From Actinostola sp. cb2023 (lineage: Eukaryota; Cnidaria; Anthozoa; Actiniaria; Actinostolidae), in assembly GCA_033675265.1 (NCBI GenBank), contig JAUJYZ010001014.1:229001-293000 (forward strand): a stretch of DNA of 64,000 nucleotides, read 5' to 3'. A program made the translations under genes and the position numbers. Below the pieces are notes generated by a model. That model ran no database searches. It had not been told where the DNA came from and saw only the letters and a list, made by a program, of their open reading frames with translations. This document shows, piece after piece, positions 53,819 to 63,775 of this stretch; within the stretch, counting starts at the first letter, position 1; each line of letters starts with the position of its first letter.

Positions 53819-54382
53819 TTAACCAGGATAAGATCGGTCGTTTGTGTCTCCGGGGGTGAGCGATCTCATTTCGAGTCTCAGTCTTTCCATATTTAGTGCC
53901 CATCCCTCTGGGGGTATTACAGGGGGAGTAGGTGGCTCGTCCCATGGACTGGGATGGTTGTCGTCCGTCCAAGTGATATAGAAGGTGAGGGTGCTAAAGC
54001 CGTAAGGCACAGCTCCAGGAGGAGTAGTGAGATAAACTGGCTCATCAATATTATAGGGCGTAATTTGACAGCGACAAAATGGGCATCGATATATGCCTGG
54101 ATTGTACGAGGCGTAAAACACTTTGGCGAGACACATCTCACGTATGTATTTTCCACAACATGGAGTTGGCTCATAACAAATATAACAGCGTGTTCGGAGG
54201 TGGCGGAGAAGACGTTCTCGGTTTCGATGTCTGTTGCATCTACAAACGGAATAGCACAATAAGTGCAACCCAAATGCTGGCAAGTAGTCTCTTATAGTTA
54301 AAAAAATAAATATAAAAACTACTTTCGAGAATGACTCACAACAGGAGCTCCTGATCACACTAGGGGTTAAATTCTGTGTCAT
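53819..54382 (-). CDS. RING-like zinc-finger membrane protein (full-length copy)
   Basis: The 187-residue frame has a hydrophobic segment at residues 21-47 (possible membrane anchor) and then a RING-like cluster: C66-x2-C69, CC at 75-76, C84, and CPFC at 100-103. In the fragments at 57.8 and 63.7 kb the motif reads CCETLIHEECL, whereas here the His position is Arg81, so a zinc ligand may be lost. The conserved C-terminal region (PYGFSTLTFYITW, RLRLEMRSLTPG) occurs in five places in the window. RING proteins usually act as ubiquitin E3 ligases, but the function here is unproven. It is the only complete copy; the start is chosen as the first ATG of the frame. Confidence 0.6.
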   Translation of the reverse strand: MTQNLTPSVIRSSCCESFSKVVFIFIFLTIRDYLPAFGLHLLCYSVCRCNRHRNRERLLRHLRTRCYICYEPTPCCGKYIREMCLAKVFYASYNPGIYRCPFCRCQITPYNIDEPVYLTTPPGAVPYGFSTLTFYITWTDDNHPSPWDEPPTPPVIPPEGWALNMERLRLEMRSLTPGDTNDRSYPG

Positions 54383-54855
54383 GACATGTCATATCATATC
54401 CGCAATACGACATTGACATATCCTTCGCTTCACTGTCACGGTCTTTGTAATCTGACCTCGCGGCACTTCGCATTGACAGTACTGCGAAAGTGTTTCTCAG
54501 CGGGACTTGTACCACTTTCAGGATATTGTAAATGTAAGGCCTGTGGATTTAAAATTGAAAATAGTCACAATGATAGATTAAAAATGTATTGACAGTATTG
54601 CGTGACAAGGATAATAATCATAAAAGCGGCTGCGACATGAGACTATAAAATGAACTACGTATATACAAGACTACAGGCCTAAATGTTTTGTCAGAAAATA
54701 GAAAAGTGGCTTACACACCAGCCGCCACCTCTAGATTTTTTTTCACGTTTTGTTTCTGACAACTCAGGGGAAACATGATATTCAGGTTAAAAACTACCTA
54801 CGTTTGACAAGGTCAGATTTAATGTCATCAAGTCTTCTTTTGTTCCGTTTTCCCT
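54383..54855. other. Spacer between RING gene and ORF2
   Basis: Nothing is recognised beyond AT-rich sequence with repeated tgacatgtcatatcat-like motifs near the RING start, which could be regulatory. Confidence 0.35.
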
Positions 54856-55254
54856 CTAAGTTGGAGGATGCCAATTTTTTTCGCGTGAGAAAACGGCTTC
54901 TATACAGTCCCTGACAAATGGTGCCCTTCCACGCGCAGTGTCTCTGGCATTACGAATTTTCCCCGCCTGTGGGGGAGGTAAATGGAAAATAAAAGGAGAA
55001 ATGGATGGTCGTGGATTTGGCTTTTGTGGTGTTTGTAGACTTTGGTCTTCAGAACCCAGACTGCTTATCTCCACAGGCACATTTGACATACATGGCTGTG
55101 GCTGGATCATGGATGATGGTTGGTAAAGTAGATTTGTTTGCAGGGTCGTGGATGGAAAGTTGACAACCCCTGAACTTGTTTCGAGAGTTAACAGCTTGTT
55201 GTAAACACTGCTTAGCTTGCTTTCGACTCCAACCATACTAGCTGTTATGCTTTT
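54856..55254 (-). CDS. ORF2 of the tandem element (unknown function)
   Basis: The frame reads KSITASMVGVESKLSSVYNK, then a Pro/Gln/Ser-rich linker, then RDTARGRAPFVRDCIEAVFS before stop 54856. The N-terminal part has coiled-coil character and matches the truncated copy at 31968. The natural start (MSSL) is separated from the rest by the 392-bp insert at 55255, so this copy is displaced from its start. I do not recognise the family. Confidence 0.5.
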   Translation of the reverse strand, partial: KSITASMVGVESKLSSVYNKLLTLETSSGVVNFPSTTLQTNLLYQPSSMIQPQPCMSNVPVEISSLGSEDQSLQTPQKPNPRPSISPFIFHLPPPQAGKIRNARDTARGRAPFVRDCIEAVFSREKNWHPPT

Positions 55255-55646
55255 CATGCATGCCAGGAAATTGCTGTTTGTATTGGTATATACGCCAATA
55301 TGAATGTAGACCAAAGGTTCAAACTGCAATCCCTTTATTGATTCTCACAATGATCGTATTATGCGTTCGGGATACGCGTTCGAATCTGAAACATACACGG
55401 TTTAGGTCAGTTGACAATCGATAACACAATAAAGTAAAAGAAAATATATTTACCCGATGGCCTTCTTAGCCTTTGGCAGATTGGTCGATAACGTCTAAGC
55501 TAATTGACACTAATTAACTTAATCACAATTATTACGTCATGCGTTTGCGTCATCCGTTACGTCAAACTTCGTTTTAGAACGAAACACTATTTATCAACTC
55601 AATGCCCTGAAAATAAAGGGGGGAAATCAAGACTTGGCCTAACACG
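55255..55646. mobile_element. 392-bp insertion with imperfect 8-bp duplication
   Basis: The copy at 32.09 kb reads atgcttttcaaac uninterrupted. Here atgctttt (55247-55254) and atgttttt (55647-55654) bracket 392 bp. Termini catgcatgccagg and the complement of ...ggcctaacacg are weakly similar. The pattern fits a hAT-type MITE with an 8-bp duplication carrying one later change, but the family is not certain. Confidence 0.6.
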
Positions 55647-55659
55647 ATGTTTTTCAAAC

Positions 55660-56066
55660 TAGACATCCACTAAATGCCTACCTTGTAAAGCTTTGGGAGA
55701 TTATCCAAGGCCTCTGGCATACCAGTTGGTGGAGTGAGCTCTTGTTCCCGCTTTTTCTCGGTCTCGAGCAATCGTTCCAACTCTTTTTTTGTCAGCCTTT
55801 AATTGTTCTACCTCATTTTGGTGTTCAGTTTCTTTTTTCGTACTAGCCCAATATTCCTCAGTATGTTTTACTATTAACGTGGCTTTTTCAGTCTTCAGAG
55901 CCTCCAGTTTGACTTTTAGCTCTTTATTTTCTTTTTCCAATTTCTTTTCGAATGGATCTTCTACTCTGCTTTCACCAATTCTGTCTGCCTGTTGCGGTCG
56001 CTCTGTCTTATGTGGTTTGAGACATGCCTTATGTTCGTCATCTCTCTTAAGCTTGCTCATGGACAT
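55660..56066 (-). pseudogene. Coiled-coil ORF1, copy B (frameshifted later)
   Basis: ATG 56066 opens a protein nearly identical to copy A through residue ~75 and then stays in frame further (ETEHQNEVEQLKADKK). It shifts at a T-run near 55785 into an unrelated 121-residue end. Copies A and B are broken at different points, so the ancestor was probably intact. A heptad pattern of Leu/Glu/Lys predicts a long coiled coil. Confidence 0.6.
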
Positions 56067-56093
56067 AGTTTAGCTACATAGGCTTTGTAGGTA

Positions 56094-57040
56094 TGTTAAG
56101 GGAGGCTCTAGGTGGCTGGTATCCGGTTCTTTATTCAAGCTCTGGCTGGCTAGGACTAATTACAATTTGAGGTGCGGTCACTTTTATAGTGACGCGCACT
56201 AGCTGTCTATCATTATATCAATGCCAGTTTGATCTAGGTTCGTGATTGGCTATATACTATGTGGTTCTAGATTACAATTATCAAATACGCAGTTAAGTCC
56301 TACAAGTAATTTAAAGATTTTATATAGTTAACTTCTGAAATACTGCAACAAAGTTATACTGTTGGATAGTGAAAATTATAGGTTATCTGACTGTGTCAAA
56401 AAGTGGGAAATAGGAATAAGAAGTTCTGACGAAGTATAGTGTCTTTGGGCGTGGTAGATAATTGTGTGTCAACAGTGCCAAAATAGGAGGAGACTGAATG
56501 ACAAGAAAATAGGAAATTGATCTAGAATACAATCTGGCATTAATGGAACTGAAGTCTTAATAGCATTGACTTAGCTTATCAATGAATGAGAGAAATGAAG
56601 TTGTTTCATCTAAAAGTGTTTTCAGAATATACAGCAATTAATAGTGTCGGTAAGATCAGTAATTCTGTTGTGTAACATGGCTCTCTTCTTAATTTGGAGC
56701 TCCGTCGAGAAAAAAGTTGGATTATATGCTGAATTAAACGAACTGGTTTTTATTTAATGCTTCCTCTAAATGTGTAGGATAGATATAGGTAACCATCACC
56801 GATAGATATATAGGATTATAAGCTTACCTTAATGCGATAATTATATATAAAATCATCATTGTCGTTTTCTAATAACTATAAATGGATAATATTAACATGT
56901 ATTTTTTGTTGTTGTTGTTTCTTGTTCCTTTTCCTATTTTTTGTGTGAATATAAGTTACTTAACACAATTTGTGGTTTGCCATGTCAAAACCACTCTCAA
57001 TGAAATGTTGATTATTATACTTGAAAATATACGAGTATAT
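56094..57040 (-). repeat. R repeat, copy at 56.1-57.0 kb
   Basis: This is the most complete uninterrupted R. It runs from tgttaaggg to the glycoprotein 3' side, and includes gtgattggctatatactatg and taacatggctctcttctta, without MITE or retroelement. It serves as the empty-site reference for the insertions at 33.27, 36.79 and 39.27 kb. Confidence 0.8.
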
Positions 57041-57765
57041 AGTTCAATGAATAGAGCTGAAAATAACTTGTATAGTTATATCAGAGTTCAATGTTCTTAA
57101 ATCTTGTTCCGTAATGTAGTAAAGTTCATAGTTCTTTGTTTGATTGTTACCGTAGTTTGTTGATAGTTCAAACAGGTTGTCCTGGGTCATCAGATATTGG
57201 AATATCATCTTGACGGTGTAGATGAGTACATTCAAGGTCTTGTTCAGTAGACTCCATAGGGTTGTGACATTCAATGCATTGTTGTTCGTTAGTATATTTC
57301 TTTTGATATTTAATGACATAGTTGTTAATCTGTTCATTTTGATGTTTGTGAATCTTAGGAATCTTGTGAATCTAACAGCATAGGAATATTATAGGGGTAG
57401 TGCTGTTACAGAGTGCGAGGCCAAGTGCAACACTTGCGACAATCATAGCGTTGGAAGTTTCATAAGTCTCTGTGCTCATATCAATGTCTTTTTCTATATT
57501 CTTGAATTTCCGTTGTAAATAGCCATCTATTCTATAGAAGGTCTTATCAAGTGCATTTATAACAGTTTTGTTAAAATGCAATTGTGGTCCAATGTTCAAT
57601 GATTTGTAGTGAAGTTGGAAAGCTGAATCGTTAGGGTGACCAGTTTACATACCGTACTTGGTCTGGCTGGAATAGTGGAATGGACATCCTTAGACTTTTT
57701 GGACATGCACTAATTCCAGTATTGAGTATTGCGTTGGTTTCATTGCCTGGTAAAAGCTCATCTAT
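57040..57765 (-). pseudogene. Glycoprotein C-terminal fragment, copy C2
   Basis: It matches the last third of copies A and B. It preserves a longer membrane-proximal part: an amphipathic stretch, then a hydrophobic segment at about 57375-57455 (minus strand) flanked by N-glycosylation-type NST, and the Cys-bearing polar tail. Frames shift near 57371 and 57640. Upstream ectodomain is deleted and fused to RING sequence. Confidence 0.6.
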
Positions 57766-57880
57766 GTTGTACGGGGTCCTTGGCAGGCTTGGAGAGCCCC
57801 GTCCTCCATGTTCTAAACATACTTTTGAAGACATTCTTCATGTATTAATGTCTCACAGCATGGAATCTCTCTAATAAGTC
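57766..57880 (-). pseudogene. RING-like core fragment (CCETLIHEECL)
   Basis: The minus strand keeps PCCETLIHEECLQKY with the His ligand, then shifts frame into a PYNIDELL remnant that joins glycoprotein sequence. The intervening CPFC part is degraded. Confidence 0.6.
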
Positions 57881-58371
57881 CGACTAAATGGATATTTTTG
57901 AAAAGGCTGCAAAATTAGTATGAAACCTTCAATTTCGATTGCGTATGCACCGAGTAGTTCGTACTTGTAACAGAGAGCAGCCCTACTCCAAGCACTTAGG
58001 CATGATCAAGTACTGATTTTCTAAATACGTTGAAACATAGCTGTTAAGGGTTGACTGTTCATAGGTAGAGCCGGTGGGACAAAAAAGAAAACAATAAGGC
58101 TTAACGATGATCATGATAACATGGATAAGTAACAACAGCTACGATTAACATTAACTAATTATAGCCTTTGCGCTGATGCCAACCAACTCAGCTTCGTTGA
58201 CATTGAATTAATAATTATACCTGAATTGTATACCTGATGTAAAGAAGTTATTACCCGGGTGATTCTACCAATTTTAAAGGGTATGTTGACCGCTCTTGAG
58301 TAGGCTGGTACGAAGATCTTTTATTCTTACTGCATTCAACTCAACTGACTCAACTAACTACAATTCATGTG
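57881..58371. other. Non-coding stretch before the TTAA element
   Basis: No gene or repeat is recognised. Confidence 0.4.
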
Positions 58372-59382
58372 TTAAAGGTGGACTCTGATCAAAATACCTC
58401 AAACACCTCAAACTTTTAAACCAGCTGAAACTCCGTAATTACAATCATGAAGCTATCAATAATAACTCTACCAAACTGTTTTTCCGAAATTTCAACGGCA
58501 AGTGCTATTTTTTGCTCTTTCTTTATTGAGGCCAGTGAATAAATCGAAAACTTGGAGGGAGACTGGAACGGACGGTAGTGACGTCATCCAATCAACCCAA
58601 ATATTCGGCTACAGGGCAAAGTATGGAGGTCTCTGAAAATATCCACAGAAAATCACGCTTCATCCATTCTAATATTAATTTGATTGCCAAATAGCAAAAT
58701 ATACAATGAAGTTGCTGTGTTCAAGCGACAAATACATGCAAAAGAAGATATTTCACTGCAGAATTCAACGATTCCATTATGATTTATAACAATGTTAATG
58801 TACGTACTCTCACGTATCAAGTCCGCCGCTTTCGGCGTACGAGTAGAATATAAATTCCCAAATATATACTATTCCATTTCCTAACATAAAAGAGGATCTA
58901 AAGTGTACGTTGGGACTTCTGGTAAGATTAATTTCGACATATTTATGCCACGAATTCATCATCTGAAGTCTTTTCAAGGGCAGGAGCGTGACCGGTAATT
59001 ATGCATGAGTACGTACTAGAAACATACGGTTTATCATGTTGCATGATGACTGATCTGCTCAATAATTATTTTTCGGTATAAAACTAAAAGAAGTTGAATA
59101 TATCCACGAATCTGATGTATATACTTCACAATTTATATTGTAACAGTAAATGTAGTAGTGAGTCACGAAATGTACTTCAGGATGACCCGACTGACCTCTA
59201 TCAGATCAATCTGCTTTGTCAACACACTGCACAGTTGTACGGACAACATATTTTAAAACTCCTAGCTCATAAAATTTTAGAAAGCAATCTGCAAGAAAAC
59301 TGTTCATTCTATGCATTTTATTATCAATTTCCAATGATTCGGGTGTTGAAAATTAAAAGTGTCGTAACATATATAAAGTCAG

Positions 59383-59602
59383 GAGTGTTTTGACAATGGC
59401 TAATTTTGTATTAAATTTGTTCTACATATATAAAAGGAATTTAGCCACAAATCTTCTTTAAAATTTGTTTCTTTATATTGCTAAAACTTTACGAGTGTTT
59501 TGACAATGGCTAATTTTGAATTAAATTTGTTCTACATATATAAAAGGAATTTAGCCACAAATCTTCTTTAAAATTTGTTTCTTTATATTGCTAAAACTTT
59601 AG
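59383..59602. repeat. Two tandem 110-bp repeats
   Basis: gagtgttttgacaatggcta... at 59383 is repeated at 59493 with almost no change. It lies left of the palindromic terminal motifs inside the TTAA element. Confidence 0.9.
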
Positions 59603-59722
59603 CCGATTAATTAGTGGCTAAATTTGTTCCATATTAAAGGTGCTAAAACTTTAGCCGTTAATTAATGGCTAAATTTGTTCCATATATAAGGTAATATATT
59701 AAATTTGTTCCATATATAAGGG
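59600..59722. repeat. Left palindromic repeats (ttagccgttaattaatggct)
   Basis: The motif taaatttgttccatatataag recurs three times with ttagcc(g)ttaattaatggcta palindromes. These are the inverse of the repeats at 61621-61772. The downstream end of the RecQ-linked ORF runs into them. Confidence 0.85.
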
Positions 59723-59954
59723 CCGAACAGGTCCCGCTCGGCGTTAGAGATTGAGTGCCACCATGTGCAGAACACTTATTTAGGCGCTGCCGGTTGGAAA
59801 CTGTGTATAAGCAATTAGCAGCAGAGCATCTCTTGACACCTTCACATACTGCACGTCGTACAATGACCTTGGTAAGCGTGCCTTCAATAGAAATGTCGAC
59901 GGCTTGGGTTGACGTGTTACGTCTTGTCAGCTGACAATCACCCCACATGTAGTG
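59658..59954 (-). pseudogene. Cys-rich C-terminal extension of the RecQ-like ORF
   Basis: It lies in the same frame as the helicase, after TAA 59955-59957 and two further codons. It reads [19 protein letters not shown] followed by [18 protein letters not shown], a CxGVxxC..C..C..H pattern that may bind zinc, and then passes into the terminal repeats. One stop therefore separates a helicase from a probable zinc-binding tail. It could also be a separate small protein starting at ATG 59948. Confidence 0.5.
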
Positions 59955-61641
59955 TTATCGTTTGCTTGAACCAAAAGAGAGATATTTTTTTATATTGTCA
60001 CAGTATCCAAGTTTTGCATCGTCGGTTTTAAAACCAGGAAATTCATATTCTTCCTTGCTGCTTAATTTATACCAATTGGTACTATTTTTCAACAGTTCGC
60101 GTATTTTAGGCAGATGGTGCTTTCCTTCAGTGTTATTGAATTGCTTTTGGCTCTTCTCTTTGCCATTCTTCTGTATACTTGTGATTAAAGGCGGCAAAAA
60201 ATAAATGCTGGAGGGTTCTTGTAGGAACTGATCTCCACGGGAAGAAACGCTATATGTTCTCGCTGTTTTACAGAACGAGGGGGCTCTGATAATTTTAAAG
60301 TCGACGTCGATTAAATCTAAATGCATTAGCTGACGGAAGTGAGCTGACCACCATTCTTTACTTAAACATTTCTTGTCCTTGAAGAGGCCCTTTCCGTAAG
60401 TTTGGGAATTGTCAATATATGTTTGAACTTCCTCTTTGGACAGCCAGTCTCGTCGAGCTCCCCTTACCCACGAGATGAGTTTATCTTCGCTGACATCCTT
60501 TATACTTGGAATATTCTTTAATTCTTTGATAGATTTAAGTAGTAGCAAAGCTGTGTCCTTGATGTCAAAATTTCTTTCTTCAGGTAAATCACAGCTCGAG
60601 CAGCATTCACCAGTATTCGGTCGCTCTATAACATCTGTATCTTCGAAATGTTTCAGCAAAGACTGCCTCATACAAAGACCAGTGTGAACACCAAAGATCC
60701 ATTTCCATGCCACTTCGTAATCATTCTTCTTTTTCTGGAGCTCTTGAGCGGAACAAGACTTTGTCCAAAAAATAAGCCTTTGATCGTCCTTGTATTCGTT
60801 TACCATGAGAAACCCATCGGAAGTTTTGTCATTTCTGCCTGCTCTTCCAAATTCCTGAATTAAAACTGCTATATTTCTCATGCAACCAACGCGAAACTCT
60901 ATATTTACATGAGGGCTATGTGTTCCCACTTCGTATGTCAACTTTTGTCTTCATTTCGTTTCTAAGGCCGCCATGATATGCCTTTGCGTCTTCAATTCCT
61001 AAAATCTTCAAGCTTTCTACCATTAATTCTACGTCATTTTTGAAGTCCATATAAATTATTGCGTAGTCTGCTTGAATTATTGTGATCATTTGCTTGGTCA
61101 CTGGAGTCCACATGTTGGATTTTGCCTTTCTGGACTCGTTGCGATATTTTTCAATGTTAATTTTGATGTTGCTTTTGTTAACACTGCTCCTCACAAGCAC
61201 GGGTTGTCTCAAGTTATCTGTACATAGTTCTCTCGTTTGATTGTCACTTAACGTTGCTGTCAGCGCCATAATAGGTGTATCAGGAAAGTCATCTTTTAAT
61301 GACTTGAGTGCATCGTAACACTCTCTGAAATTTGTTGTTCTGTCGAACATCTTATGGACCTCATCCAGAACAAGAAGTTTAAGTCTGTCTTTTGTATTAC
61401 ATAACTCTGTTTTCAACTTTATCTCAAAATACTCTGGAGTTGTAAAGAGAAGGGGAGGCAGGTTCGTAGAGTCGCTTACCATGTTTACGCTCTGAAGGCT
61501 CGATCCTCCGGAAGCAGGGCCAACAGAAGCCGCTTCAATCCCTTTGCTTTGTAGCTCCTGAATTTGGGAATTGATAAGTGATAAAGTTAGCTTAGAATCA
61601 AAGAGTGCGGGATTGCCATTCCCTTTACTTATATGGAACAA
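59955..61641 (-). pseudogene. RecQ-family helicase-like gene (truncated, frameshifted)
   Basis: The first frame (61641-60916) has the Walker B box LLVLDEVHKM, motif III ALTATLSDN and a motif IV region ending YHGGL. The second frame (60941-59955) begins YEVGTHSPHVN, has motif VI IQEFGRAGRND, then a RecQ-type zinc-binding segment (LCMRQSLLKHF to GECCSSCDLPEE) and a winged-helix-like region. Motif I (GxGKS) and the preceding N-terminus are missing; the 5' side ends in the 50-bp repeats. The change of frame near 60930 falls where motif V should be, and some residues are lost. There are no introns, in keeping with a mobile-element or retrocopied gene. Not functional as an ATPase as it stands. Confidence 0.82.
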
Positions 61642-61772
61642 ATTTAGCCGTTAATTAACGGCGAGATTACCATTCCCTTTATATGGAACAAATTTAGCCG
61701 TTAATTAACGGCGAGATTACCATTCCCTTTATATGGAACAAATTTAGCCGTTAATTAACGGCGAGATTACCA
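61621..61772. repeat. Three tandem 50-bp palindrome-containing repeats
   Basis: The unit holds tatatggaacaaatttagcc and the perfect palindrome gccgttaattaacggc. The first unit has an extra actt. The family is inverted relative to 59600-59722, so it forms an inner inverted repeat around the RecQ gene. Confidence 0.9.
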
Positions 61773-62031
61773 TAAAACTGGGTAGTATTTTACAAGACTT
61801 TGTATGCGAATGTACGGACGTGTTCAATGGGTTGATTGCATGACGTCACAGAGACCAACCGCTGTCTGTTTATCACGGGTGATTTCGGCCTCTTCTCATG
61901 AGGATTTCTCGACACTCTGGACCAAAAACAAAAATGTTTCGTATTTTTATTAGTTTAACTATATACTTTTAGTAGACGCTGGAGAAAAGTCACTCCAAGA
62001 AGGGTCGATTTTGATCTGAGTCCCCCTTTAA

Positions 62032-62234
62032 GCTTAGTTATAGTGTTTACAAAAGGTGTGCGTCAGAAATGACTAAGATTCTTAAATAACGAAATGACTA
62101 CAAGCAAACTAATGATAACAAATATCTTAAATATCAAAAGATGTGGAAAAGTGTAGAGTATCCGATTATATTATGAAAATACTAAAAGAGAACGTGAGAA
62201 TAAAAGTAACAAAAGAACAGTATCTTGAGAAGGC
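62032..62234. other. Short non-coding stretch
   Basis: Nothing is recognised between the TTAA element and the next RING-gene remnant. Confidence 0.35.
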
Positions 62235-62510
62235 ATAACAATCAAACCGGGGAGAGATCGTTCGTTTGGGTCACTGGGAGAAAGTGATCTCATTTCTTCT
62301 CGCAGTCTTTCCATATTAATCGCCCATCCCACTGGGGGTACTACAGGGGGAGTGATTAATTGGTTCTTCCCCTGCATCGGGATGATTCTCATCAGTCCAT
62401 GTTATGTGGAATGTTAGGGTGGTAAAACCATATGGTACTGCTCCAGGATGAGTGATCAGATAAAAAGGCACATCTATGTTGTACTGGGTCCTTGTGGAGC
62501 TGTCTCTGGC
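62235..62510 (-). pseudogene. RING-like gene C-terminal remnant, copy D
   Basis: The minus strand reads NIDVPFYLITHPGAVPYGFT, TLTFHITWTDENHPDAG, a shift, then WAINMERLREEMRSLSPSDPN and SLPG. It is a more diverged member than the 53.8-kb copy, with a 1-2 nt frameshift near the DAGEEP region. Confidence 0.7.
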
Positions 62511-63685
62511 TGCTTGATGCCAAACAAACCATCGTCTTGGTGAACGTTTTTATTGATAACATGATAAAATGAAATAAATGTTACAAATTCCAAACTATTC
62601 TCAAATTGATCATTTGCAAATCCTGGGAATTTTTTGCATGGTTCAGGGTGTTTTGGACTTTCCCAAAATTTCCAAACTATTGTTAAGTACGAATAGGATC
62701 TCAAGGTTGTGGAAGCATACCTTGCTACAAGATGAAGAAGACTTGGTTCCTTTTTACTTTCTTTATTACAGCACAGCTCTGCTTTAATCCATCTACCTAG
62801 TACATCCAACTGGTACCCTATTTATACTCGACAAACACTTCGAGAATTCTCACTCTCAAGTGTTTGTCTCATTTCATAGTTGAGTGTTTACAGGGTGCGG
62901 CAGTAGATGTACATGTACTAACTCGATTAGATCATATCGATACTTATACAATATGTTGACTAATACTATAGATGTTTACATGGTATATTTTACGAATAAG
63001 CACTTTCTAATGAAAAGCTGGTGAGACATCCCAAACAGAACTTCCTGTGGATACCAATTTGATAACACAATCGCCAATTAACTACATGCTGTGGAGAATT
63101 CCCCTACTCTGATCAACCATGGACTAGGTTGACCAGCTCACTTAACTAAATCCATTCTATGTGCGTTATACGTCTCACCTAACTACAAACGTCAATAAGT
63201 ATTAAAAAGACTAAAACTATATATGTTCAACACAATGTCAGGCAAGTAATAACTACAACGTTCAGGTCAGTTCCGCCCCTCTGCTAAAACCGACCACTTA
63301 CCAATACAAAGCGGCTAAGACTATCAAAAACTACTTAATTACTAAATATAGAAAATGGTTGCAAAACGTGGCATAACATGCCCCCCTTGTTACATTGGTG
63401 CATCTCCTGGTGTACCTTGGCAAAGAATATAAGTTTTCTGATACTACAAAAGTGATTATAAAGTGATCGTCTTGTTTTATTAATGCTGGATATGCAGTTT
63501 CTTGTTGTGTAGTTGTGGCGTGATTGGCGGCGCAATTGGCATGCAGCATGCCGGAATTGAAATCTTAGCGTATGTTGCACATTGCAGCATCAGGTACCCC
63601 TGCTGCAGGATACCTATTGGGGCCTGTTCTCCATCGCCAACCGGATAAACAGGTACCCCACAGCAGGGTGAGTTCAGCGTGGTTT
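62511..63685. other. Non-coding stretch at right end
   Basis: Short ORFs lack features. A caggtacccc...cagcagg inverted pair occurs at about 63590-63668. Confidence 0.4.
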
Positions 63686-63775
63686 TGTTTGTTGATATAT
63701 ATTTGGAGACACTCTTCGTGAATTAGCGTCTCTCAACATGGCATCTCGACTAGTCCAATCTTGTGGGATCTCTTT
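63686..63775 (-). pseudogene. RING-like core remnant, copy D (in-frame stop)
   Basis: The minus strand reads IGLVEMPC, TGA, ETLIHEECLQIYINKQN. It corresponds to the CCETLIHEECL motif with the second Cys codon changed to TGA. It is probably the upstream part of the copy D gene at 62235-62510, separated by ~1.2 kb that was inserted or is intronic. Confidence 0.55.

Larger units (their letters stand above)
31968..57880 (-). mobile_element. Tandem set of an undescribed RING/glycoprotein element
   Basis: Read on the minus strand from 57.9 kb downward, the modules are: RING and glycoprotein pieces, R (56.6-56.1), coiled-coil ORF, small ORF, RING gene, glycoprotein (to 43.8), R (43.6 to 36.3, interrupted twice), truncated RING, glycoprotein (35.8-33.7), R (33.6-32.5), coiled-coil ORF, and a truncated small ORF to 31968. 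R always follows the glycoprotein gene. At 56.1 and 32.5 kb it precedes the coiled-coil ORF, and at 36.3 kb a truncated RING gene. So R behaves like an LTR or a terminal/intergenic repeat in head-to-tail copies. No polymerase, RT or integrase of its own is visible. Later insertions are listed separately. The modular order is seen; calling it one element is inference. Confidence 0.6.
58376..62027 (-). mobile_element. 3.65-kb TTAA DNA element carrying a RecQ-like gene
   Basis: TTAA occurs at 58372-58375 and 62028-62031. The ends are inverted: aggtggactctgatcaaaat at the left, and agggggactcagatcaaaat as the complement of the right (2 mismatches in 20). A subterminal inverted pair (gtgacgtcat(c/g)caatcaaccca at 58578-58599 and 61828-61849) supports one element. 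TTAA duplications are known for piggyBac and Kolobok-type elements, but I see no transposase, so it may be non-autonomous with a captured gene, or of a new kind. Confidence 0.72.

Noticed and set aside
59094..59393. 99-residue plus-strand ORF inside the TTAA element
   Set aside because: No transposase-like or other motif; opposite strand to the RecQ gene and AT-rich; could not be supported.
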